Positions 34,434 through 42,240 of a stretch of DNA of 50,458 bases are shown here, piece after piece. The position numbers were made by a program, and so were the translations under genes. The stretch comes from Lachnospiraceae bacterium (GTDB lineage Bacteria; Bacillota; Clostridia; Lachnospirales; Lachnospiraceae): NCBI GenBank assembly GCA_017936785.1, contig JAGBEV010000040.1, forward strand, positions 1-50,458, in the 5' to 3' direction. Each line of letters begins with the position of its first letter. Within the stretch, counting starts at the first letter, position 1. The notes beneath the pieces were generated by a model. The model ran no database searches. It was not told where the DNA came from and saw only the letters and a list, made by a program, of their open reading frames with translations.

Positions 34434-36425
34434 ATGAGAAGAAGAACAGAAAAAGGCCTGCTGGCTGTTTCTATTGCAGCGGCATTGACGGTGGCTGCTA
34501 TTGGAGGAAATGTCTGGGGGAATGGCAGGGCATTGGCAGCAGAGGAAACAGTAGAAAATGAAAATATTGTGGCAATAAATTCCCGAAATGTCTACAGCAG
34601 CAATCATGGAATATTTGAAGGATGGGGAACCAGTCTTTGCTGGTTTGGAAACCGCATTGGAGGTTCAGAAAAGACCTCTAACGAAGCTGCAAAGCTTTTG
34701 TGTAATGAGGAGGATGGGTTAGGATTGAATATTATTCGTTTTAACATTGGAGGCGGAGACGATCCTTCCCACGACCATATTACCAGAACAGACTCCAAGA
34801 TGCCGGGATACTGGGGAAGCTATGATGAAGCAACAGATACCTTTACCTATGATTATACAAAGGATGCAAACCAGAGAAATGTATTAAAGAAAATGCAGGC
34901 GGAAAATGGAAATCTGACTGTGGAGGCATTTTCTAATTCTGCGCCGTATTTTATGACTGTGTCAGGATGTACCTCTGGTGTTGAGGACGGCTTTGCAGAT
35001 AATCTGAAGGCAGATAAGTTCGATGATTTTGCTGAATATATGGCTAATGTAGTTAAATATTACAAAACTAATTATGGTGTGAATTTTACCAGTGTAGAGC
35101 CTATGAATGAAAATGGCTGGTCTATCCAGAGAAACGGGCAGAAGCAGGAGGGATGTACCTTTAAGAGAGGGGAATCCCAGTCAAAAATGCTTCTTGCCAT
35201 GAGTGCCGCATTAAAGAATCATGGTCTGGAAGATGTGGTTCTGGCAGGATGTGATGAGAGTACACCAGGTGAAGCATTGAGCAGTCTGAATAAATTATCT
35301 GAGGAAGCATTAAATGTCTTAGGAAGAGTGGACACTCATACCTATGGAGAAGGAAAGGAAGACCAGCTGAGAGCAAAAGTACAGGAGCTTTCTAAAAATC
35401 TCTGGATGAGTGAAACAGATGGAGGTGATACTGCCGGAAAGAATGCAGGTGAAATGGGAGCAGCACTGGCATTAGCACAGAGGATCAATCACGGAATGAA
35501 CAGCCTTCAGCCATCAGCGTGGATACTCTGGCAGGCAATTGGCAGCTACTGTTCCAGCCAGCCTTATGAGGGAAATCGCGATCCGGTTTCCCTGAATCAG
35601 TCTGATTTGGACAAAAAAGGCTTTTGGGGGGTTACTTATGCAGATATGGATAAGGAACAGGTGGTATTGACCAAAAAATACTACGCTTTTGGCCAGTATA
35701 CGAAATATATCCATAAAGGTGATTATATGCTGGTAGGAAATGATCAGAATACCATATCCTATGACAAGGAAAAGAAGGAATTAAAAATCGTGGCAGTGAA
35801 TACAACTGACACAGAACAGGAAATGCAGTATAATTTGTCTGGTTTTGATGTAAAAGATGCAGCCGTGGAAGTAGTGCGTACCAGTGGTGATATGGAAACG
35901 GGAGAAAACTGGAAAAAGGTGGAGGATGTTTTGGCAGACAGCAAAGGTTTTCAAGCAGTCTTAAAGCCAAATTCTATCACTACATTTACTGTAAAAAATA
36001 CAGAGGCGGATTTACCAGTCATAGCATCAAATGCAGAACCTACTGTTACACCGGCTGATACACCACAGACAACTACTGCTCCTTCTGCAGAACCGCAGGA
36101 AGCTCCTGTACTCGGACAGGTCAAGCAGGTAAAAGTGACAAAAACAGGAAAAACATCAGTGGCTCTTTCCTGGAAAAAGATTAGCGGCGCAAAATACAAG
36201 GTGGCATATTCTACCGGTAAAAAGAAGCTGTCCAAAATAAAAAACGGCACAGCAAAGGCGGCAGCAGGGATAAAAATAAAAACTTCCGGAAAAAATAAAA
36301 TTACTCTGAAGGGCTTAAAGAAGAGCAAAACATATTATGTTAAAGTTTGTGCTTATCAGGTGAAAAATAAAAAAACAGTTTATGGAAACTATTCGGCAGT
36401 GAAAAAATGTAAGACAAAGAAATAA
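34434..36425 (+). CDS. exported GH30 glycosidase (endo-beta-1,6-galactanase-like) with fn3-like module
   Basis: 663 residues from the ATG at 34434 (GGAGGG 7 nt upstream). Signal peptide ~1-35, then a GH30 (beta/alpha)8 barrel plus side beta-domain: GWGTSLCWFG, RFNIGGGDDPSHDH, SNSAPYFMT, acid/base Glu226 in EPMNE, and nucleophile Glu327 in LWMSETDGG. The IGGGDDP and SNSAPYFMT segments resemble fungal and bacterial endo-beta-1,6-galactanases more than GH30 xylanases. A Pro/Thr linker and a C-terminal fn3-like module (~560-663), homologous to that of the adjacent GH2 enzyme, complete it. The pair would debranch and clip beta-galactan; subfamily assignment is by eye. Confidence 0.87.
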   Translation: MRRRTEKGLLAVSIAAALTVAAIGGNVWGNGRALAAEETVENENIVAINSRNVYSSNHGIFEGWGTSLCWFGNRIGGSEKTSNEAAKLLCNEEDGLGLNIIRFNIGGGDDPSHDHITRTDSKMPGYWGSYDEATDTFTYDYTKDANQRNVLKKMQAENGNLTVEAFSNSAPYFMTVSGCTSGVEDGFADNLKADKFDDFAEYMANVVKYYKTNYGVNFTSVEPMNENGWSIQRNGQKQEGCTFKRGESQSKMLLAMSAALKNHGLEDVVLAGCDESTPGEALSSLNKLSEEALNVLGRVDTHTYGEGKEDQLRAKVQELSKNLWMSETDGGDTAGKNAGEMGAALALAQRINHGMNSLQPSAWILWQAIGSYCSSQPYEGNRDPVSLNQSDLDKKGFWGVTYADMDKEQVVLTKKYYAFGQYTKYIHKGDYMLVGNDQNTISYDKEKKELKIVAVNTTDTEQEMQYNLSGFDVKDAAVEVVRTSGDMETGENWKKVEDVLADSKGFQAVLKPNSITTFTVKNTEADLPVIASNAEPTVTPADTPQTTTAPSAEPQEAPVLGQVKQVKVTKTGKTSVALSWKKISGAKYKVAYSTGKKKLSKIKNGTAKAAAGIKIKTSGKNKITLKGLKKSKTYYVKVCAYQVKNKKTVYGNYSAVKKCKTKK

Positions 36426-36441
36426 AACGTACTTTCTAGAC

Positions 36442-36496
36442 AACTACAGGGAAAAGGGACTTTGCTATGTTCAGAGTCCCTTTTTCCCTGTAGTTT
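36442..36496 (+). terminator. terminator of the GH2-GH30 operon
   Basis: A ~20-bp stem, 36442-36461 with 36475-36495 (one bulged base), ends in TTTTATATATTTTC. Confidence 0.9.
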
Positions 36497-36561
36497 TATA
36501 TATTTTCTTTTCTATCCATCCTAATTTCTTTTGGGACCTCTTAGGAGATAATACTTTTTCG

Positions 36562-36593
36562 ACAACTATATGGTAAATGAGAGCTATAGTTGT
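36562..36593. promoter_or_regulatory. 9-bp inverted repeat upstream of the Fic gene
   Basis: ACAACTATA (36562-36570) and TATAGTTGT (36585-36593) form a perfect inverted repeat 165 bp before the Fic start. The rest of the 330-bp gap (36426-36756) is AT-rich with the GH30 terminator on its left; nothing else is recognised. The Fic protein has an N-terminal HTH, so this is a candidate self-operator. Confidence 0.35.
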
Positions 36594-36756
36594 GTGTAGT
36601 AATGCGAGAAGGAGAATTTGTGGGTACCTTGAACATACAATATTATTTTATGCCGATAGCGGAAAAGAATGTCGAAAATAAGTTTGTTTAAATAATTGGA
36701 AAATTGCCGATGATAAAGTATAATAATGAATATAAAATCCACAAGGAGCTGATGCT

Positions 36757-37653
36757 ATGAATTATTTATCTGTTGTAGAAGTGGCGAAGAAATGGGGAAT
36801 ATCAGAGCGTTCAGTAAGAAATTATTGTGCACAAGGCCGAGTGCAGGGAGCCTTTTTGACTGGAAAGACATGGAATATTCCAGATGATGCAGATAAGCCA
36901 GCTAGAATGCCGAAGAAAATAACGAAACAAGTCAGACTTATAGATGTGTTAAAGAGAGAGCAAGAAAGCCAACTGCCTGGTGGTATTTATCATAAAGTAC
37001 AGGTGGATTTAACATATAATTCTAATCATATTGAGGGAAGTAGGCTTACTCATGATCAGACAAGATATATTTTTGAAACGAATACCATAGGTATTAGTAG
37101 TGAATTAATAAATGTGGATGATATTGTAGAGACTACAAATCATTTTAAATGTATTGACATGATAATAAAGAATGTTAATTACCGCCTATCTGAAAAGTTT
37201 ATCAAGCAATTGCACTGGATGCTTAAAACTGGTACTAGTGATAGCAGAAAAGATTGGTTTGCAGTAGGAGATTATAAAAAATATGCAAATGAAGTAGGTG
37301 GAAAGGAAACAACTTTACCAGAAAATGTCTCAAAAGAGATGAATGTATTACTTTCAAAATACAATAAGAAGAAAGATATTACTTTTGAGGAGATATTGGA
37401 TTTTCATTATAAGTTTGAGTGTATTCATCCATTCCAGGATGGGAATGGACGTATTGGGAGACTTATTATGTTTAAGGAATGCCTAAAGTATAACATTGTA
37501 CCTTTTATAATTGCAGAAGAATTAAAACTGTATTATTATCGCGGGCTTAAAGAATGGAAGAATGAGAGAGGCTATTTAAAAGATACCTGTTTAATGGCGC
37601 AAGATCAATTTAAATTGATCTTGGATTATTTTAAGATTTCATATGAGGATTAA
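36757..37653 (+). CDS. Fic-domain protein with N-terminal HTH
   Basis: 298 residues. A MerR/excisionase-like helix-turn-helix (~1-45: VVEVAKKWGISERSVRNYC...TWNIP) is fused to a Fic domain with the core HPFQDGNGRIGR at 224-235. Such enzymes transfer AMP or related groups from a nucleotide to a target side chain, His224 being catalytic. SNHIEG at 89-94 fits the class II inhibitory motif (S/T)xxxE(G/N), whose Glu93 would block the ATP gamma-phosphate site, so the protein is probably self-restrained. A C-terminal winged helix is not obvious. AAGGAG is 10 nt before the ATG. The gene is monocistronic and AT-richer than its neighbours. Confidence 0.87.
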   Translation: MNYLSVVEVAKKWGISERSVRNYCAQGRVQGAFLTGKTWNIPDDADKPARMPKKITKQVRLIDVLKREQESQLPGGIYHKVQVDLTYNSNHIEGSRLTHDQTRYIFETNTIGISSELINVDDIVETTNHFKCIDMIIKNVNYRLSEKFIKQLHWMLKTGTSDSRKDWFAVGDYKKYANEVGGKETTLPENVSKEMNVLLSKYNKKKDITFEEILDFHYKFECIHPFQDGNGRIGRLIMFKECLKYNIVPFIIAEELKLYYYRGLKEWKNERGYLKDTCLMAQDQFKLILDYFKISYED

Positions 37654-37726
37654 TAAGTAGGAAGATAATAATGGGGACTTTGCTATTTCCTCGACAAACT
37701 GGAAGTTGTCAGCTTACAGTGTGACA

Positions 37727-38515
37727 TTATACCGTAATCCACTCATGCAGCGCCGCCGAAAGTCTTTTGTCTATGTCTTTTCTTGCTGCTTCACACTCAT
37801 CGGGATATTTCTTTGCTGAATGGAAAATAAAACGCATAACAAATTTCAAGCCTATCGGCAGTGCCATTCGCAGCATGGATTCTGGCAACACAAAATGCGT
37901 ACCATGCTTATACGTTATAGTCTCATATTCACACTCGTGTGGATATTCCTGCAAACGCAGATCCATACGACGGACATATTTACCTGCCTCCCACAGGCTG
38001 TCATCGTCTGCTCCGATCAAGATAAGCTTACCCTTGATATTTTCAATTTTTATCATTTCTTCCTCTGTATGCTCGCGTTCCTTTTCAGAATCTGCAAAAA
38101 GACAAGTCGAACGCAGAAAATCTCCGGATCCTTTTGTTTCAGCCTCAATCTTTTTCCAATACGTTGGATGTTCGTAAACAAATGGCATATAAGCAAGCGG
38201 CTTTCCACGATAGGAAAGTGTAGAAGTTCCAGACACAGGCCACTCCTTGCAGCCATCCTTTTTGCCCTGCTCAAACCCCTGCCATACAAAATCGCTGGCA
38301 GTCAGCCCAAATGTCAGCGTTATATCCGGGAAATAGGATGACGCAACCAGCGCTTCCATTCCTGCCGTACTCATTCCCATAATACCGACCTTTCTGTTTC
38401 CATGAGCCATTAACCACTTAACCGCTGTCTCAATTCTCTCAAGCGGACAGTTGACGTGGCTATAGTTGTGTTTCCCCGGAGACATGCAGAGTGCATTGAC
38501 GCCATTTCCTTTCAT
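37727..38515 (-). pseudogene. 5'-truncated BAAT-type acyl-CoA thioesterase/acyltransferase
   Basis: About 262 codons with the C-terminal alpha/beta-hydrolase domain of the BAAT family: nucleophile elbow GIMGMSTAG, an Asp in LILIGADDDSLWEAGKYV, and a C-terminal His in KHGTHFVLPESM. The usual N-terminal strand region (GGGG oxyanion part) is missing. In frame, the sequence begins after a stop at 38543 with NRWNLNRDLMKGNGV and no ribosome binding site. The break coincides with the left side of the second mobile segment. The start shown is the first ATG. It might still yield a fragment but is best called a remnant. Confidence 0.6.
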
Positions 38516-38623
38516 CAAATCCCGATTGAGATTCCACCTATTTTAAGGGATTTAATAACTGTTATATTTTGTCATCAAATTTCTCACAAACCATTGAAAA
38601 CACTAAGTTTGTGACAGGTGAGC

Positions 38624-38700
38624 TTTCCCTTAGATGTTCCCTAGTGTTATATCTTCCCACAGGGTTTTACGAACTCTGATAAGGGAAAAAGCAAGGGCAA
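38624..38700. repeat. AAGGG-type repeats at the left side of the second element
   Basis: Inverted copies of CCCTTAG/TTCCCT (38624-38642) and direct TAAGGGAAAAAGCAAGGGCAA (38679-38700) lie about 0.1 kb inside the BAAT truncation point. The same words recur at 41755-41804 beside the integrase remnant. Integrases of integrative elements bind such repeats near both ends. Confidence 0.45.
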
Positions 38701-38795
38701 CAAAATCATATAACATAGTATAACACAAAATAAAACTGACATGGTAAACTGATTGAAATGCTTCTCTATTTTTTATTGTTTGAAGGAGATACTAT

Positions 38796-39035
38796 ATGAA
38801 TATTATTTATGCAGAATACAATATGTACCAAAACAGCATTGACATCTATACTTATGCCGGATATATGCTTCGCATTGACTGTAACAGAGCAGAAGAAGGT
38901 ATTAAGACCACGCCATGCTCGCAATGTGTTTTAAACGCTCTTGCAATAAACAATCCCCTTGAATATGCTACGTTATATCTTGATGGTACTATGCAGGTGT
39001 GGGTAGATGCTGAGGATTCATTAGAACTATGGTAA
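38796..39035 (+). CDS. small DUF6061-like protein
   Basis: 79 residues. The short sequence (AEYNMYQNSIDIYTYAG, then RIDC, then INNPLEYATLYLDG) resembles DUF6061 proteins, small mobile-element genes with no known function. GAAGGAG is 8 nt before the ATG. It has no membrane segment or signal peptide. The ~200 bp upstream are AT-rich and contain the AAGGG repeats but no other gene. Confidence 0.6.
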   Translation: MNIIYAEYNMYQNSIDIYTYAGYMLRIDCNRAEEGIKTTPCSQCVLNALAINNPLEYATLYLDGTMQVWVDAEDSLELW

Positions 39036-39091
39036 ATTTTTTTGAGTAAAAGAAAGCACCAAATGATTTGTAACGTCATTTGGTGCCTGTT

Positions 39092-39309
39092 CTATAGATT
39101 TCGTCCCTGATACTGTATTGTTACAACATAAACCGTTTTGTGCGGTTCATCAAAACAACCTTCTTAATTCTGTCGATCTGTCCTTTGTCATTTTCAGGAG
39201 CCAATTTCTCATTTGCGATATATTCGTAAATGTGGTCTAATTCACGGATTGCTCTAGGGTTGACTTTTACCTTGTATTTATCCAAAATGTTTTTTCTCCA
39301 ATTCTGCAA
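39092..39309 (-). pseudogene. decayed RelE/ParE-family toxin
   Basis: The frame starting at 39309 (or the TTG at 39285, overlapping the antitoxin stop) gives DKYKVKVNPRAIRELDHIYEYI, the N-terminus of a RelE/ParE-type toxin, through NDKGQIDRIKK. It then degenerates and stops at 39121. In another frame the familiar end IQYQGRNL plus stop is still readable at 39092-39118. A deletion plus frameshift therefore removed the central part with most catalytic residues. The antitoxin upstream is intact. Confidence 0.65.
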
Positions 39310-39541
39310 AAACTATTTCCGCGTCGACTGCTTCTGCTCCATTTGCAATTTCCTGCTCAGACTCGAAGATTGCTTGGTCGATGCGATTCATTTTTGCGAA
39401 TTTATCATATAGTTCGCTACTCATAACAACCAAGTCGCTATATCCGTTTTTGGTAATAAAAATAGGCTCTTGTTCCTTGTGTGCGATATTGGAAATTTCG
39501 GTTGTATTTCGTAAATCCTTAATAGGCATAATAAGTGGCAT
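39278..39541 (-). CDS. Phd/YefM-family antitoxin
   Basis: 87 residues. The N-terminal DNA-binding Phd/YefM fold starts MPIKDLRNTTEISN and includes ITKNGYSDLVVMS (~30-42). The C-terminal half is the disordered toxin-neutralising tail (IDQAIFESEQEIANGAEAVDAE). AAGGAG precedes the ATG at 39541, and a 30-bp perfect palindrome lies directly upstream as operator. The partner toxin gene just downstream is broken, so the antitoxin may persist alone as an autorepressor. Confidence 0.8.
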   Translation of the reverse strand: MPLIMPIKDLRNTTEISNIAHKEQEPIFITKNGYSDLVVMSSELYDKFAKMNRIDQAIFESEQEIANGAEAVDAEIVFAELEKKHFG

Positions 39542-39553
39542 AACACTTCACTC

Positions 39554-39583
39554 CTTTCTTGGGCATAATTATGCCCAAGAAAG
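39554..39583. promoter_or_regulatory. 30-bp perfect palindrome, antitoxin operator
   Basis: The sequence is centred on GGGCATAATTATGCCC and is self-complementary over all 30 bases (39554-39583). It ends against the Shine-Dalgarno of the antitoxin gene. Phd/YefM antitoxins repress their own operon at such sites. Confidence 0.8.
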
Positions 39584-39686
39584 CAATGAAAATGTATATA
39601 TTAAGATGTCGTTGTAAATTTTGATATTAAATAGTAAAATGTAGAATGTAATAAGATATATAATGTTTGAAGGAAGAGAGAGGTTT

Positions 39687-39728
39687 ATGAAATTTATCCG
39701 AGGTAACTACTCAGTACAGTTGATGTAA
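39687..39728 (+). CDS. possible 13-residue leader peptide before the ABC exporter
   Basis: ATG at 39687 follows GAGAGG and encodes MKFIRGNYSVQLM and a stop. Its end overlaps a potential stem (CTCAGTACA with TGTGCTGAG, 39710-39750; inner CAGTT/AACTG). A short inverted repeat ACAGTCA/TGACTGT lies at 39770-39784 ahead of the exporter's ribosome binding site. It could be a translation-attenuation leader or the 5' scrap of a deleted gene; the evidence cannot decide. Confidence 0.3.
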   Translation: MKFIRGNYSVQLM

Positions 39729-39826
39729 ACTGTTGGCAGATTGTGCTGAGGTTAAAAGGAACTTGCTAACAGTCATTGACTGTACTTATCATTCTGAAAA
39801 TTTAGAAGAGATAAAGGAGTACAGTT

Positions 39827-41512
39827 ATGCGTTACATGAAAGAAGTATTAAAGAAAAATCAAAATATAGTATTAGTTTACATCTTATTAGGTATATTTAA
39901 TTCATTTATGAGCAATTATAAGGCAGATTATTTTCAAAAAGTGATTGATGGATTATCAGATAAAACTTTGACATTTGCCGGGATTGCAGTATATGGTTTC
40001 CTATTGATTTTAAACTATTGTACAAATTATCTGGAGCAATATCCTGAGAAAAAATTGGAACACGGGATTTATTTGGATTTTAAATTGTTGTCGCTTCAAA
40101 AAATGAGTACGATAGATTATACTGAATATCAAAAAATAGGTACTGGAAAACTTGTTCAGAGAATTGAGAATGGCTCAGCAGCAGGAAGAAATGTATTATT
40201 TAATTTTTGGCTGTGTTTGATTAGACAGCTTCTTCCCACTATTGTTTTTAGTATATACTTTATTTGGAAAATAGATAAAATGATTACTTACTTGTTGCTT
40301 GTAGGATATGTAATTATTTTTATAATAACCAATATTTTGCTAAGGTTTTTATATCAGATAAAGGAAAGAATTTTAAACAGTGAAGAAATCTTAAACCATT
40401 ATCTGGTCAGAGGATTTATGGAAATGTTGGTATTCCGTATGAATAAACAGTTTCCCAACGAAATAAGGAAAACGCAAAATACGGAAAAAGACATTGTTTC
40501 ATCAAAAGTAAAAATGAATATGATTCATGAAGCTTTTTTTACTATATTTGCTTTACTTGTTGCGGTACTTGATATTGGCATTTTGTTTTATGCATGGAAG
40601 GGCAAAAGCCTTACGATAGGTTCCGTAGTTGCATTGATTACATTAATAGAAAATGCATATACGCCTATTGCAATTTTTAATGTACTTTATGTGCAATACA
40701 AATTAGACAAAGCTTCTTACAAAAGATTTGAAGCGTTTTTAAGCACACCGGATGATATGCAATTGACAGGGGGAAAAACACCGGATACACCTATCGGAGA
40801 TATTTGCATTAGGAATTTATGCTTTAACTATGATGAATGCAGCATGATTAAAAATCTTTGCCTGACCATTAAAAAAGGTGAAAAAATAGCATTGGTAGGT
40901 GAAAGTGGTTCAGGTAAATCGACATTCATCAAAATCTTATGCGGATTATTGAAATATAGTAGCGGACAGGTTTTCTTTGGAAATTTGGAACTGAAAGATA
41001 TTTGTCTTTCAGAATTGTATGAAAAAATCAGTTATATTTCGCAGGATGCACCTGTTTTTGACGGAACAATAAGAGAAAATCTCGTTTTTGATCAAGATGT
41101 ACCGGATGAACAGATTTTTAAATCATTGCAGGAGGTTCAATTATCTTATTTAGTGGAGCGTAATGTAAATGGACTTGATACGGAAATCGGAGAAAAAGGA
41201 ACTTGTTTATCCGGCGGTGAAAAACAAAGGCTGTCATTAGCCCGTCTGTGGTTTAAAGACAGCGAACTTGTCATTTTAGATGAGGCAACCTCTGCAATGG
41301 ACAATTTAACAGAAGAAAATGTGATGAATGCAGTTGTTCATAGATTAGAGAAAAAAACTGTCATCGCCATTGCTCACAGGTTAAATTCCATCATTGATTT
41401 TGACCGTATCATTCTTTTTAAAAATGGCAAAATTGCAGGGCAGGGGAATTTCAAAGAACTCATGCAAACTAATGCGTATTTTAAAGAATTGTACACTGCA
41501 AATATGCAGTAA
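39827..41512 (+). CDS. ABC exporter half-transporter (TMD-NBD)
   Basis: 561 residues. Six predicted membrane helices (~1-300) are fused to a nucleotide-binding domain: Walker A GESGSGKST (~363-371), Q-loop ISQDAPVF, signature LSGGEKQR, Walker B LVILDEATSA and H-loop AIAHR. This is the type I exporter fold. The transmembrane part resembles single-gene peptide, lipid or drug exporters of mobile elements. No peptidase domain, partner half-transporter or peptide-modifying gene lies nearby, so it may act as a homodimer. AAAGGAG is 7 nt before the ATG. Substrate unknown. The gene is AT-richer than the core genes around it. Confidence 0.87.
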   Translation: MRYMKEVLKKNQNIVLVYILLGIFNSFMSNYKADYFQKVIDGLSDKTLTFAGIAVYGFLLILNYCTNYLEQYPEKKLEHGIYLDFKLLSLQKMSTIDYTEYQKIGTGKLVQRIENGSAAGRNVLFNFWLCLIRQLLPTIVFSIYFIWKIDKMITYLLLVGYVIIFIITNILLRFLYQIKERILNSEEILNHYLVRGFMEMLVFRMNKQFPNEIRKTQNTEKDIVSSKVKMNMIHEAFFTIFALLVAVLDIGILFYAWKGKSLTIGSVVALITLIENAYTPIAIFNVLYVQYKLDKASYKRFEAFLSTPDDMQLTGGKTPDTPIGDICIRNLCFNYDECSMIKNLCLTIKKGEKIALVGESGSGKSTFIKILCGLLKYSSGQVFFGNLELKDICLSELYEKISYISQDAPVFDGTIRENLVFDQDVPDEQIFKSLQEVQLSYLVERNVNGLDTEIGEKGTCLSGGEKQRLSLARLWFKDSELVILDEATSAMDNLTEENVMNAVVHRLEKKTVIAIAHRLNSIIDFDRIILFKNGKIAGQGNFKELMQTNAYFKELYTANMQ

Positions 41513-41589
41513 AAGTTTCACTTTTTATTTATGCAAGAGTATAAGGGGCGAATGGTGGCTTTATGTCAATAAATATCTTTACCTGTCAT

Positions 41590-41747
41590 TAAAAAATAAT
41601 ATCAATAACGGAGCTGCTCCAAAAGATGTAAAGGAACTGTTAGGACACTCAGATGTTAGTACTACTATGAATGTCTATGCCCACTCCACCAGAAAAGCCA
41701 AACGAAATTCTGCAAGGCTTCTCGATAAAGTAGCAGGCAACGACTAA
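41590..41747 (+). pseudogene. C-terminal fragment of a second tyrosine integrase
   Basis: From about 41590 the frame reads INNGAAPKDVKELLGHSDVS then TTMNVYAHSTR, the His box and nucleophile Tyr region of a tyrosine recombinase, ending ARLLDKVAGND. The N-terminal, Arg-box and HxxR parts are gone, and the upstream in-frame sequence is unrelated. It is a remnant of the integrase of the element now represented by 38.6-41.8 kb. Confidence 0.75.
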
Positions 41748-41754
41748 AAAGAAA

Positions 41755-41804
41755 TTCCCTTATTTCCCTTGCGATTATCTCATAAGGGCAAAAATAAGGG
41801 AAAA
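41755..41804. repeat. AAGGG-type repeats at the right side of the second element
   Basis: TTCCCTTATTTCCCTT (41755-41770) and its near-inverse TAAGGGCAAAAATAAGGGAAAA (41783-41804) directly follow the integrase stop. The same words occur at 38624-38700. They are likely recombinase arm sites. The remaining 41805-42140 is AT-rich and holds a hairpin (AAGGCTT/AAGCCTT) but no gene or other feature I recognise. Confidence 0.5.
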
Positions 41805-42144
41805 TACATATCAATTCATCATAGAAGGCTTTGTAAGCCTTGAAAAATGGGGAAAGTTGGAAAAATCATTCCGCAAATTCCGATTTATTGTTTTCTATAT
41901 TTTTCATTATATCACTAGAAAAATGAGCCGTCATTTTTTTTCAATTATCTGATTAAATTTGTTTAAGATATAGAAAAAGACACCATATTTCAAGTATCTT
42001 TCTCTGATATATCAGTATTTTCTGCAAGCAGATAAACGCATGTTCTTTCTTGATATCCTTTAGTTTGGGAAACTCCCGTGTATTTATTTTTTACATTCAG
42101 ATTATAACAGTTTTATTTTTTCGTATCAATGATATTTCGCACCA

Positions 42145-42173
42145 TTGACAATGACTTTTATTTTGGATACACT
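42145..42173 (+). promoter_or_regulatory. promoter of the AraC-family gene
   Basis: A consensus TTGACA (42145-42150), 17-bp spacer and TACACT (42168-42173). The start site would be near 42180, which places the TTG and ATG codons before it outside the mRNA and supports translation from 42241. Confidence 0.75.
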
Positions 42174-42240
42174 TTTGGCAAACAACTTAAGAATCGATAC
42201 GGTAGAATTTGCTCAAATCAATTTTCGGATAGGAGAAGGA

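Larger units (their letters stand above)
36456..37686. repeat. 13-bp direct repeat flanking the Fic gene
   Basis: GGGACTTTGCTAT occurs at 36456-36468 (inside the GH30 terminator) and again at 37674-37686, 20 bp after the Fic stop. The 1.2 kb between holds only the Fic gene. It could be a footprint of insertion or recombination at the terminator. Chance repeats of this length are expected in 50 kb, so the placement is the only argument. Confidence 0.35.

Noticed and set aside
37820-38341. 173-aa forward frame over the BAAT remnant
   Set aside because: Antisense to the recognisable alpha/beta-hydrolase frame, with no ribosome binding site and no family features.
42145-42240. N-terminal extension of the AraC-family regulator from TTG 42145
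   Set aside because: The TTG is the first part of a consensus TTGACA -35 box with TACACT 17 bp on. AGGAGAAGGA supports ATG 42241 instead.
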